Under the pieces are notes generated by a model. The model was not told the origin of the DNA and did not search any database. It saw only the letters and a program-made list of their open reading frames with translations. A DNA stretch of 29,639 nucleotides from a virus, in IMG/VR virus record IMGVR_UViG_3300017991_001484, positions 1 to 29,639 of that record; one strand, given 5' to 3'. Below are positions 14,901 to 21,951 of the stretch, one piece after another (positions within the stretch are counted from its first letter, which is position 1; every line of letters begins with the position of its first letter). The position numbers and the translations under genes are program-made.

Positions 14901-15070
14901 GTGGGCTGATCGAGAGCATGACGGCGATGACCTCGTTGGATGTGGCTGTGGCCAAGTCTGTGCCGACAGGAGATCTCCGCAAGGCAGAGATCGAGCTCCC
15001 ACCGCCGCCACCTCCGCCCAAGCGACAGGTGCCCCGGCGTCGCGGCAAGCTGGCACGGATCGGAAAATGA
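11996..15070 (+). CDS. DdrB-like ParB-superfamily polyvalent protein, 1024 aa
   Basis: The start is ATG 11996 with AGGAGG 8 nt upstream. The N-terminal 200 residues are helical and unassigned. Residues 236-262 hold a basic, aromatic patch (KYIKRTRRPNPPPKYRYYYR). Residues about 450-560 match the DdrB-type ParB-like domain of phage and plasmid polyvalent proteins: HPRYPENVQERR (457-468), KNLDPAILVNTNPDAVNGAP, and GNGRTMAIQMAY (514-525). The following region (LVRRVQVEAGKGNANLKM, then helices to about 830) continues as in DdrB proteins. The C-terminus is charged and Pro-rich. P1 DdrB belongs to the defence-against-restriction set and is a virion protein. A DNA-protection role is inferred. The stop overlaps the DarB-like gene (ATGA). 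Confidence 0.8.
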   Translation: MFGSHPSGGPFGAIPGLAPRLIHRLRQQPRIDTSAFSRLTQMPEVTSPLQPVGSIPAGVASPVIDLPIRHAEQVAAGLGLTYEAERDLTEQVREWMQAPDPITLRRSLFKGLRSFAPRDHPRRNEIAKRVLSLWKASARTSPIHRDPRHVIVQKSEKAHPGMWTEAELLKYRMMHEVAVEPPLELRRRMRLTIGVPRPPELVWMTRELDELGDQVDDTPPGWREPEMSKPGRLVVKAAGHKYIKRTRRPNPPPKYRYYYRQPKGKGLTSSEDLHQGAKFKVAHRGQEGHFEVVKHHKKKGVVEVKHDESGQTAFVKERDLHRMIASYHAKKTAKATGKPAPKAPAKLRTATMSDLQNGEYDNVEGFGEVSALEFQAAGMPKDRDYAIIAQPGGHILVSKRKREKGKRREIKGEKTDLKLRSSSGKGVENLAAEFVLVEASDLVASHQPKALGNFPVHPRYPENVQERRYHAISAEQEKVDRIAKNLDPAILVNTNPDAVNGAPIMDQHNAILGGNGRTMAIQMAYAQYPESAQRMKDYLVANARKYGFAAADVRAMEQPALVRRVQVEAGKGNANLKMLGRRMNEALTQGLDPRSEEVAVSQFVTENVCQSLVDTIDPGQTLADFLHSSAAEGFVVSLRQAGIIDELNKAQYLEHDKDGKAVNRLNEDGRNRVERVMAARLIPDADLLQRMNPELRRVLALSTPSLIVAEQHGWPVGPSLKTAVEADLHIRERYQGQRSDAALRNFLGQTEATETGVDVAQRVHDDPVALALLQVIRGKIGPKMTPRDFRGFAARAVQDYHDHAFSEGRSGATGTLLGFASSRMTPAEALDIEFGLSPAAAAKKRQRIQDEKDRAAAEKRAEAERKRLAKLQSEDQSQLFAASEYNQKPDLVKAMDGQNRLMNRVVWHTQYLVDAAVANSTSTSSSRKPRINASKIVAQVMDDVRSAAKKDSSYARDLGAQPITEATVRGLIESMTAMTSLDVAVAKSVPTGDLRKAEIELPPPPPPPKRQVPRRRGKLARIGK
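12701..12781 (+). repeat. divergent basic-aromatic tag in the DdrB-like protein
   Basis: Residues 236-262 of the DdrB-like protein (AGHKYIKRTRRPNPPPKYRY, then YYRQP) share the order of a basic patch, Gly/Pro turn and Tyr-rich end with the YWYP modules of neighbouring proteins. They lack the PIPxGxKGG part, so homology is uncertain. Confidence 0.3.
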
Positions 15071-18000
15071 CGATGAGGCTTGTGCTCGATCTCGAGAAGG
15101 CTCGGAAGCCAGATCCACGGCAGATGGGGATGTTCGGTCCGCGACAGATGGGTGTGTTTGACAGCAGAAAGCCTCCGGGCAGCGGTTGGCAACCCATCCC
15201 GCGCGGGACGAAGGGTGGTTTCCGCCGTCGCAAGGGACATGGCTGGGAGTACTGGTATCCCGAGACCGCCAAGCCCCAGGCTGACGGTCTCCCCACAGAA
15301 TCCGAGCTGTGGGAAACGACCAGGGATGCCGCGGCTGGAACCCCGCCAGAGACCAAGACTCCGGGGACCAACATCACCTGGAGCAGTCTTTCTGGGTGGC
15401 TGGATGGATACGCTGAGATCGGCGCAAGAAGGCACAACAGTAAGCGGTATGACGATGAACTCTCGCACGTCACCCAGGACATCAGCCACGTGGTGACTGC
15501 CACCACCGACGCTGATGAACTTCAGTTGGCGTTCAACGTCATGCGGAAGCGCTCTCGTGACCTGCGCATGTATCCCGAGAAGCAGGCCCCCGTGGTGGCC
15601 AACATCAACGCGATCAACCGTCGAATGACGCAGCTCGGAATCAAGCCGGAGAAGAAGCCAAGAGGGATCGACCCGATGGAGGAGGCAATCCAGGCCAAGG
15701 AGGCGCGGCGGGTCAATTTGCAGACCGCCTGGAAGGCGTTCAACCGCGCCGTGAAAAATGGCCCCTGGATGTTTCTTTCCAGCGGCGCAGGCCGGGCCGA
15801 GTACGGATCAATCGATGGCAGGCGCAAACTACAGATCGAGACACACGGAGACACGATCACGTTCAGTGGCGTGATGGCAGGGACGTACCCCCGTCTCGAG
15901 GGAATAAAGCTCGCGACCGAAATGATCGAGTCGGAGCGGCATCGCGCCGAGTGGCGGGGTCACAAAGTCGGTGACCGCGTGAGATTTCGGGCCACCACGC
16001 CTCATGGCTGGGAGGATCAAGAGGGAGAGATCCGCGACATCACCTACAAGCAAGGGACAATCTCGTTTTTGATCAAGCCGGACAAGGGACCCGCGAGACG
16101 CGTTGAGAGGTTTGACGTGCACAAGAGCAGGCGTCTCGTGCTGTTCAGCGGGCAGGATCTGCTCAAGGCGCGCCGCGCCGCCGATCCGCGCCAGATGGGG
16201 CTTTTCGGTGGCGGCGCCCCGCGTCCACCCGGTGCGGGGTGGCAGCACATCCCCGGTGGGCGCCATGGTGGCTTCCGCCGGCGCAAGGGAAAGGGGTGGG
16301 AGTACTGGTACCCGGACAAGCAGAAGGTCCAGGTGAAGCCCCACGTCGAGGACGTCGAGCCCAGGCCCAAGCTGGTGATCGGCGGCGCCGACACCCGCAA
16401 GGACGCCGTCACTGACGCGATGACCGAGGTCAAGACCAAGGGCAAACGCAAGAGCGACAACGAGCTGGCCCTCGAGATCGTCCAGCGTGCCCTGTCGGCG
16501 GGGCGCGGCCTGACGGACGAGGAGGCGATCCAGGTCGCAAAGTACAGCGGGAAGGGCGGGATCAGCGGAGACCTCAACCAGTATTACACGCGCACCGACG
16601 TCGCAGATGCGATGTGGGACGTGATGGGCGCCTATCTGCCGGAGCACGAGCGCGTGCTCGAGCCGAGCTGCGGCAGCGGCGTGTTCCTCCAGACCGCCCC
16701 CAAGGGCACCAAGGTGACGGGCGTCGAGCTCGACAGCAGCGCTGCCATGGTCGCCGACGTGCTCCACGGCCACAAGCACGAGGTTCACGCCCAGGCGCTC
16801 GAGGAGTTTACGATCGAGCGCTACGGCCAACGCCAAGACTTCGACGGCGTGATCGCCAACCCGCCGTACTGCGTGCGGACAGGCGACATCCCTCTCGATA
16901 AGCCCGAGTTCAAGAGCGCTGACAAGTACTTCATCGACACGTCCCTTGATCACGTGAAGGACGGCGGCGTGTGCGTGTTTCTGATCCACCCCGGCGTGAT
17001 GAGCAACCGTGGCCAGAACTGGCGGGAATTCCGCGAGCGCCTCCTGGCGCGCGCCGAGGTGTTGGACGGCTTCAAGCTGCCAGATGACTGTTTCAAGCAC
17101 GTCCACTGCGAAATCGCGGCCGACATCATGGTGCTCCGCAAGCGCGATCGGATCGTCGGTGAAGCCCTCCTTCAGGCCCAGGCCGACGGTAGGCTTGCCG
17201 AGGAGATGGGCCAGCTTGGCGCCTGGGATCAACAGTGGGTCGACGGCACCTACTTCGACACCCGCCCCGAGCGGATCCTCGGAGAGGCCAAGACCCGCGA
17301 GGAGACCGGGTTCCGCGATACCGTGGTCGGTGACGTGGCGCAGGTTCCCGGGGCGCTTCGTCGCCTGACCGCCGAGAAGGTGGCCGCGGAGACCGAGCCC
17401 TCCGCCATGCCGATCAGCGTCGAGCAGCTCGCCGAGCTCGGAAAAGAGCGCGAGCACATGGCCGAGTACCTTCGCCGGGCCGAGTCGAAGATCGCTGCGG
17501 CTGACGTTCCGCCGCTGCTCGGCAACGTCAAGACCATGGCCAACCGCAAGTACCTCTACATCGGCGAGCCGCCCAAGTGGGTGCCGATGGAGACGGTCGA
17601 CGACGTGAGCCAGATCATCAACAACAGCGGCGACCAGGCGATCAAGCAGGCCCACGATCTGGCCCAGGCCATCGGCGATTTGATGAAGGCTCGCCAGGAG
17701 GGCGAGTTCTACAAGGCGCGGGCGATGCGTCGCGACGTGGCGACCAGGGTCAAAGCGTGGGTCCAGGAGAACGGAATCCCGGGCTCCCACCGCGCCCTCG
17801 GAGAGCTGTCCAGAAGCGCCCCACTTCTCCTGGACTTCATGGCATGCGTCGACTCGAACGGCGAGCTGTCGGACGTGCTGAGCAAGGATGCGGCAGTGAC
17901 GCTCAAGGCCGCCGACGTCGACCGGACCGATCTCGCAAGCGTGGCCGCCTATGTAGCGCGGAGAAACCGTGGCTACGTACTACCGTCCGATCTCCAGCAC

Positions 18001-21000
18001 AACTGGGAAGGGTGGGACGGTCAGAGCGAGGACGAACTCCGGCGCCTGGTCCTTGCGACCGGCGACTACGCGCTAGACGCGTCCGCGCGCGAGAGCGAAT
18101 CAGGCGCCACACCGCTCCAGCACATGGAGGACTACCTCACGGGTAACCTCTACGACAAGCTGGAGGCCGAGCGCGCGCGCCTCGAGACCATCGGCGGCGA
18201 GGAGCGTGCCCAGGTGCAGCGCCAGATCGCGGCCATCGAGGAGCGGCTAGAGACGAAGCGCAGAAGCATCGACGACATTCCGATCCAACTCCGTGTGATG
18301 GGGTGGTTTCCGCTCGAGTGGTTCAGTGACTTTCTGAACAGCACCGAGGGGCGCCACATCGTATTTGGCCGCGGTCCGCGAAAGCACGGCGAGAACATGG
18401 CTCGCATGATCTACGAGGACGGCGTCTACACGCTGCAGGAGATCGTGCCACCCGAGGGGAAGCCGGCGAGCTACGGCAGAGAGTTCACCCCTGGGGAGGT
18501 TCTCGGGGAGAGCAGCGGCGGGGGTCGAGCGCCCCATTTCCTGAAGTACATGAACCGCTTCGGTTTAAAGAAAGAGGACGTCAAGAGCGTCGAGGAGGAC
18601 GTCGAGCGCGCGTTCGGTGACTGGCTCAAGACCTCCGAGCATCGCACCGACCTCGAGAACCTCTACAACCGCCTGTTCAACTCGGAGTTCCGCAAGGAGT
18701 ACAGCGGGGATGCGCTCGGGCTCGAGGGGATCACCGAGGGGATCGTTCCGCACGACTACCAAAACATGGCCGTGCGGTGGGCCGCAGAGACGGGGCGCGG
18801 CATCCTGGGGCAGGACGTGGGCCTTGGCAAGACCTTCATCGCGATCCTTCTCGCTCGACTGCGAAAGCAGCAGGGCCGCGCCAAGCGGCCCATGGTGGTC
18901 GTGCCGAAGTCGGTCGCTACCAACTGGGCTGAGGAGGTCGAGTCCCTGTTCCCGGGATCGCGTGTGCTCGTGATCGGCGAGCACCGCGTCAAGGGTCGTG
19001 CCGCGGTGAAGCAAGCGAAGGCGGAAGCGGTAGAGCGCGGGCTCGAGGGTGAGGCGTTTGACGCCTACGTCGAGGCCAACAGCTACGTCACCAAGGCCGA
19101 CAACGACATCGAGCGCAACCGAAAGCTCGCGATGGTCAAGCAGAACGAGTACGACCTGATCATTTGCACCAAGCCCGCGTTTGACCGGATCCCTCTCAAG
19201 CAGGAGACGATCGAGCAGTACGAAAAGGAGGATTTTTGGTACCAGCGCGCGGGCAAGGTGGACGAGATCCGTGAGGGGTCAAAGACACAGCAGACCCAGG
19301 ACAAGCGGATCGAAAAGCTCAAGGCTCAGTGGGCGCAGGACAAACTGCAGCAGAAGTTCAAGCACGATGAGAGCCTCGTGTTCTGGGAGGATCTCGGCAT
19401 CGACACGCTGATGGCCGACGAGGCGCACGCGTACAAGAACCTCTATGCAGCCAAGTCGCGGTTCGGATCCAACCCGAAGTTTCTGGGCGGCAGTGGGCAA
19501 AGCAAGCAGGCTCGCAAGATGCAGCACATGTCCCACTACGTTCGCGAGTCGGATCCGAATAACGGCGTCTACCTGTTGACGGCGACGCCGACAAAGAACT
19601 CACCGCTGGAGGTATTCAACATGCTCCAGCACATCGCCCCCGAGGCGTTTCACAAGATCGGAATCGAGAACTCCGAGGACTTCATTGACCGGTTTTGCCA
19701 GCTCGAGGAACGGCTTATCCTGACCCCCCCGGGGAAGCATGCCAAGAAAAAGGACGAGGACGAAGGGGAGACGCAGTTTTCCGACGAGTATGAGGGAGCC
19801 GGGAACCTCGAGTCGGCGCAGTGTGTCGTTGGTTTCACCAACCTCAAGGAGCTGGAGCAGATCATGGACCGGTACATGATGCTGCAGACAGCGACGGACG
19901 TCGGGCTGAAGATCCCCGACGCCGAGCACCAGACGCACCTCGTGGACATGACCAGCGAGCAAAAGGTGGTCTACGAGCTGCTGCGACAAAACGCCCTCAA
20001 CCTCGATAACCATGAAGATCCTGGGGGCATGTTCCGGCTCCTTGACCAGATGAAAAAGGCCGCTCAGGACCTCGAGTTATACGATTCAGAAGAGTACAAG
20101 AACTGGTACACGAATAGCCCGAAGTACAAGGCGTGCGTCGAGGCTGCTGCGAGAGGGGCCAAAGAGCGCGGGGGGCAGATCATCTTCTGCGACCACAACG
20201 CCAGCCATGAGCGGCTCAAGAACATGCTCATCGAGCAGGGACTCAAGCCCTCCGAGATCGGCATCATCAACGCCCAGGTGGCCGCCGACTCCGCCGCGCG
20301 GCAGGCCATCGGCAATCGGTTCAACCGCGGAGAGGTCAAGGTCGTGATCGGAAACACCGGCACGATGGGGGAGGGCGTCAACCTCCAGGGCAAAAAGCAC
20401 GCCGCGGGGACCACGGACATCCACCACCTCGACCAGCCGTGGGATCCGGGGACCATGCACCAGCGCAACGGCCGCGGTGTGCGCCAGGGCAACAACGCCG
20501 AGCAGGTGCAGATCCACACGTACCTAGCCAAGGGCTCGTTTGACGGTTTTCGACACTCCACCCTCAAGGGGAAGGAGCGCTGGCTAGATAAACTGCGTAG
20601 CGGCGCCGACAACATCTCGAACGACATGGAGGGGCAGGGCCTCGACGACGTGGAAATGCTAGCGATGCTGTCAGACAACCCCGACGAGGCGCTACGCGTG
20701 ATCAAGGAGAAGCGGGCAACGGCCGAGAGCGCTTGGTACGCCAAGCAGGCCCAGCAGTCTATCGACGACTTCTACAACTACCAGCGAAAGGTGGAGCGTC
20801 TCGGCAAGATCCGCGGCCAGGATAAAGCGCGAGCTCGCATGACAATTAGCGTCGATCGACTCAGGAGACAGTTGCTGCGCAATGAGCTGCTCCCGCTCGA
20901 GATCAAGCAGTACCTCGAGTCAGCCGATAGGACGCCGGTCGCCGTCAACACCTACCTCACAGGAGAAGGGGACGACACGCGGCTGGCTGCGCGGCTGATC

Positions 21001-21636
21001 AAGCGCGGGGTGGTGATCGAGCCAAAGGAGCCGCAGTTGCGGAAGTCGGGCCGGCTGTTGGTCGAACGGGTGGACCTGGCCAAGCGGACGATCCGCGTCC
21101 GGTCGTGGGGCAGCTCTCGCAGCTACGAGCGCGAGATCGACCAGGTGGCGGGAGACGGTTACCAGGTCAGCGACTACAAGCCCGCTGACGAGCTCAAGGA
21201 GGCGCTGCGGGACAACCTCGATAACTCCTGGAAGTCGCCCCTGGAGGCCATCACCCACATTCCAGAGTACGTGCTCGCGGCCAACCAGAGCATGATCGAC
21301 GAGCACATCCACGCCTGGTACGAGAAGCACGGAAAGCTCGGAACGCCGATGATCGTTCGCACCGAAACGGGTTCGGTGTTCTCGAAGCCCCTGGCCGAGA
21401 TTGGCCAGGGGGAGATCCTCTACCCATGGGGCGAGGACAAGGCCGCACTGATTGAAGCTGTGGCGGAGGCGAACACATCCCACGATCAATGGCGCGAGTG
21501 GAACAACCCGCTGCTCGAGACGGCGCGACGGGAGTATGGCTACTCGAGTTACGGCTACGGAGCCACAAGTCCGTTCAACAAGCTCGCCAAAGAAGCCGAG
21601 GAGCGCTGGAAGGCGTCGCACGGGGTTGCACAATGA
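15067..21636 (+). CDS. DarB-like N6-adenine methyltransferase / SNF2 helicase, 2189 aa
   Basis: Domain order: residues 16-31, two adjacent PRQMG(M/V)F boxes; 36-65, first YWYP tag; 66-370, unassigned; 373-380, a third box (DPRQMGLF); 387-416, second tag. Residues about 490-720 are a DNA methyltransferase with VLEPSCGSG (530-538) and NPPY (598-601). A helical linker follows. Residues about 1225-1850 are an SNF2-type helicase with GQDVGLGKT (Lys1255), DEAH (1451-1454), TATP (1505-1508) and QRNGRGVRQGN (1799-1809). A C-terminal 340-residue region is unassigned. Architecture and length match P1 DarB (about 2250 residues), a head-packaged, co-injected protein that shields DNA from type I restriction. 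Anti-restriction function is inferred by analogy. ATGA overlaps couple it to both neighbours. Confidence 0.88.
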   Translation: MTMRLVLDLEKARKPDPRQMGMFGPRQMGVFDSRKPPGSGWQPIPRGTKGGFRRRKGHGWEYWYPETAKPQADGLPTESELWETTRDAAAGTPPETKTPGTNITWSSLSGWLDGYAEIGARRHNSKRYDDELSHVTQDISHVVTATTDADELQLAFNVMRKRSRDLRMYPEKQAPVVANINAINRRMTQLGIKPEKKPRGIDPMEEAIQAKEARRVNLQTAWKAFNRAVKNGPWMFLSSGAGRAEYGSIDGRRKLQIETHGDTITFSGVMAGTYPRLEGIKLATEMIESERHRAEWRGHKVGDRVRFRATTPHGWEDQEGEIRDITYKQGTISFLIKPDKGPARRVERFDVHKSRRLVLFSGQDLLKARRAADPRQMGLFGGGAPRPPGAGWQHIPGGRHGGFRRRKGKGWEYWYPDKQKVQVKPHVEDVEPRPKLVIGGADTRKDAVTDAMTEVKTKGKRKSDNELALEIVQRALSAGRGLTDEEAIQVAKYSGKGGISGDLNQYYTRTDVADAMWDVMGAYLPEHERVLEPSCGSGVFLQTAPKGTKVTGVELDSSAAMVADVLHGHKHEVHAQALEEFTIERYGQRQDFDGVIANPPYCVRTGDIPLDKPEFKSADKYFIDTSLDHVKDGGVCVFLIHPGVMSNRGQNWREFRERLLARAEVLDGFKLPDDCFKHVHCEIAADIMVLRKRDRIVGEALLQAQADGRLAEEMGQLGAWDQQWVDGTYFDTRPERILGEAKTREETGFRDTVVGDVAQVPGALRRLTAEKVAAETEPSAMPISVEQLAELGKEREHMAEYLRRAESKIAAADVPPLLGNVKTMANRKYLYIGEPPKWVPMETVDDVSQIINNSGDQAIKQAHDLAQAIGDLMKARQEGEFYKARAMRRDVATRVKAWVQENGIPGSHRALGELSRSAPLLLDFMACVDSNGELSDVLSKDAAVTLKAADVDRTDLASVAAYVARRNRGYVLPSDLQHNWEGWDGQSEDELRRLVLATGDYALDASARESESGATPLQHMEDYLTGNLYDKLEAERARLETIGGEERAQVQRQIAAIEERLETKRRSIDDIPIQLRVMGWFPLEWFSDFLNSTEGRHIVFGRGPRKHGENMARMIYEDGVYTLQEIVPPEGKPASYGREFTPGEVLGESSGGGRAPHFLKYMNRFGLKKEDVKSVEEDVERAFGDWLKTSEHRTDLENLYNRLFNSEFRKEYSGDALGLEGITEGIVPHDYQNMAVRWAAETGRGILGQDVGLGKTFIAILLARLRKQQGRAKRPMVVVPKSVATNWAEEVESLFPGSRVLVIGEHRVKGRAAVKQAKAEAVERGLEGEAFDAYVEANSYVTKADNDIERNRKLAMVKQNEYDLIICTKPAFDRIPLKQETIEQYEKEDFWYQRAGKVDEIREGSKTQQTQDKRIEKLKAQWAQDKLQQKFKHDESLVFWEDLGIDTLMADEAHAYKNLYAAKSRFGSNPKFLGGSGQSKQARKMQHMSHYVRESDPNNGVYLLTATPTKNSPLEVFNMLQHIAPEAFHKIGIENSEDFIDRFCQLEERLILTPPGKHAKKKDEDEGETQFSDEYEGAGNLESAQCVVGFTNLKELEQIMDRYMMLQTATDVGLKIPDAEHQTHLVDMTSEQKVVYELLRQNALNLDNHEDPGGMFRLLDQMKKAAQDLELYDSEEYKNWYTNSPKYKACVEAAARGAKERGGQIIFCDHNASHERLKNMLIEQGLKPSEIGIINAQVAADSAARQAIGNRFNRGEVKVVIGNTGTMGEGVNLQGKKHAAGTTDIHHLDQPWDPGTMHQRNGRGVRQGNNAEQVQIHTYLAKGSFDGFRHSTLKGKERWLDKLRSGADNISNDMEGQGLDDVEMLAMLSDNPDEALRVIKEKRATAESAWYAKQAQQSIDDFYNYQRKVERLGKIRGQDKARARMTISVDRLRRQLLRNELLPLEIKQYLESADRTPVAVNTYLTGEGDDTRLAARLIKRGVVIEPKEPQLRKSGRLLVERVDLAKRTIRVRSWGSSRSYEREIDQVAGDGYQVSDYKPADELKEALRDNLDNSWKSPLEAITHIPEYVLAANQSMIDEHIHAWYEKHGKLGTPMIVRTETGSVFSKPLAEIGQGEILYPWGEDKAALIEAVAEANTSHDQWREWNNPLLETARREYGYSSYGYGATSPFNKLAKEAEERWKASHGVAQ
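15112..15159 (+). repeat. tandem PRQMG(M/V)F boxes, copies 1 and 2
   Basis: DPRQMGMF and GPRQMGVF are adjacent (24 nt each), just upstream of the first YWYP tag. The preceding residues are LEKARKP; the same (L/I)xKA(R/K) context precedes the other copies. Confidence 0.8.
15172..15261 (+). repeat. YWYP tag, copy 1
   Basis: Thirty residues (36-65 of the DarB-like protein): PPGSGWQPIPRGTKGG, FRRRKGHG, WEYWYP. It is near-identical to copy 2 and related to copies 3-6 in other proteins. Confidence 0.85.
16183..16206 (+). repeat. DPRQMGLF box, copy 3
   Basis: Residues 373-380 of the DarB-like protein, preceded by LLKARRAA and followed after six residues by YWYP tag copy 2. Confidence 0.8.
16225..16314 (+). 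repeat. YWYP tag, copy 2
   Basis: Residues 387-416 of the DarB-like protein: PPGAGWQHIPGGRHGG, FRRRKGKG, WEYWYP. It lies directly before the methyltransferase domain. Confidence 0.85.
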
Positions 21637-21947
21637 CCAGGTCTCAGGCGAACAACATCATCGCGCTTCTCCAGAAGGTGCCGATGTACTACCGCAACTT
21701 CGGGATCTGGTGGTGGCACGTCAAGCGCGAGCTCAAGCGGCACGGGTTCACACAGGACGAGCTGCCGCACCTTGGTCCATTCACCGATCCGTCGGTGGAG
21801 CCCTACTACGAAGGGATGAGCGCTGACGATCTCGACAACGAGGCGTACAGCTACCAGTACGCTCACACCTTCGACGCCTACAACGTCAACCTCTGCCACA
21901 CGCCTGATGGCGAGGTGTATCTGATCCACGACCAGGACGCGGAGTAG
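21633..21947 (+). CDS. small unknown protein between the polyvalent genes, 104 aa
   Basis: The start is ATG 21633 in an ATGA overlap with the DarB-like gene. The product begins MTRSQANNIIALLQKVPMYY, contains an aromatic and basic helix (FGIWWWHVKRELKRHGF), and has an acidic Tyr-rich second half ending in a beta hairpin (CHTPDGEVYLIHDQDAE). It has no membrane segment or signal peptide and I recognise no family. P1 also carries small genes between its dar/ddr genes, so a helper role for the large neighbours is plausible, but that is only positional. Confidence 0.65.
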   Translation: MTRSQANNIIALLQKVPMYYRNFGIWWWHVKRELKRHGFTQDELPHLGPFTDPSVEPYYEGMSADDLDNEAYSYQYAHTFDAYNVNLCHTPDGEVYLIHDQDAE

Positions 21948-21951
21948 TACG

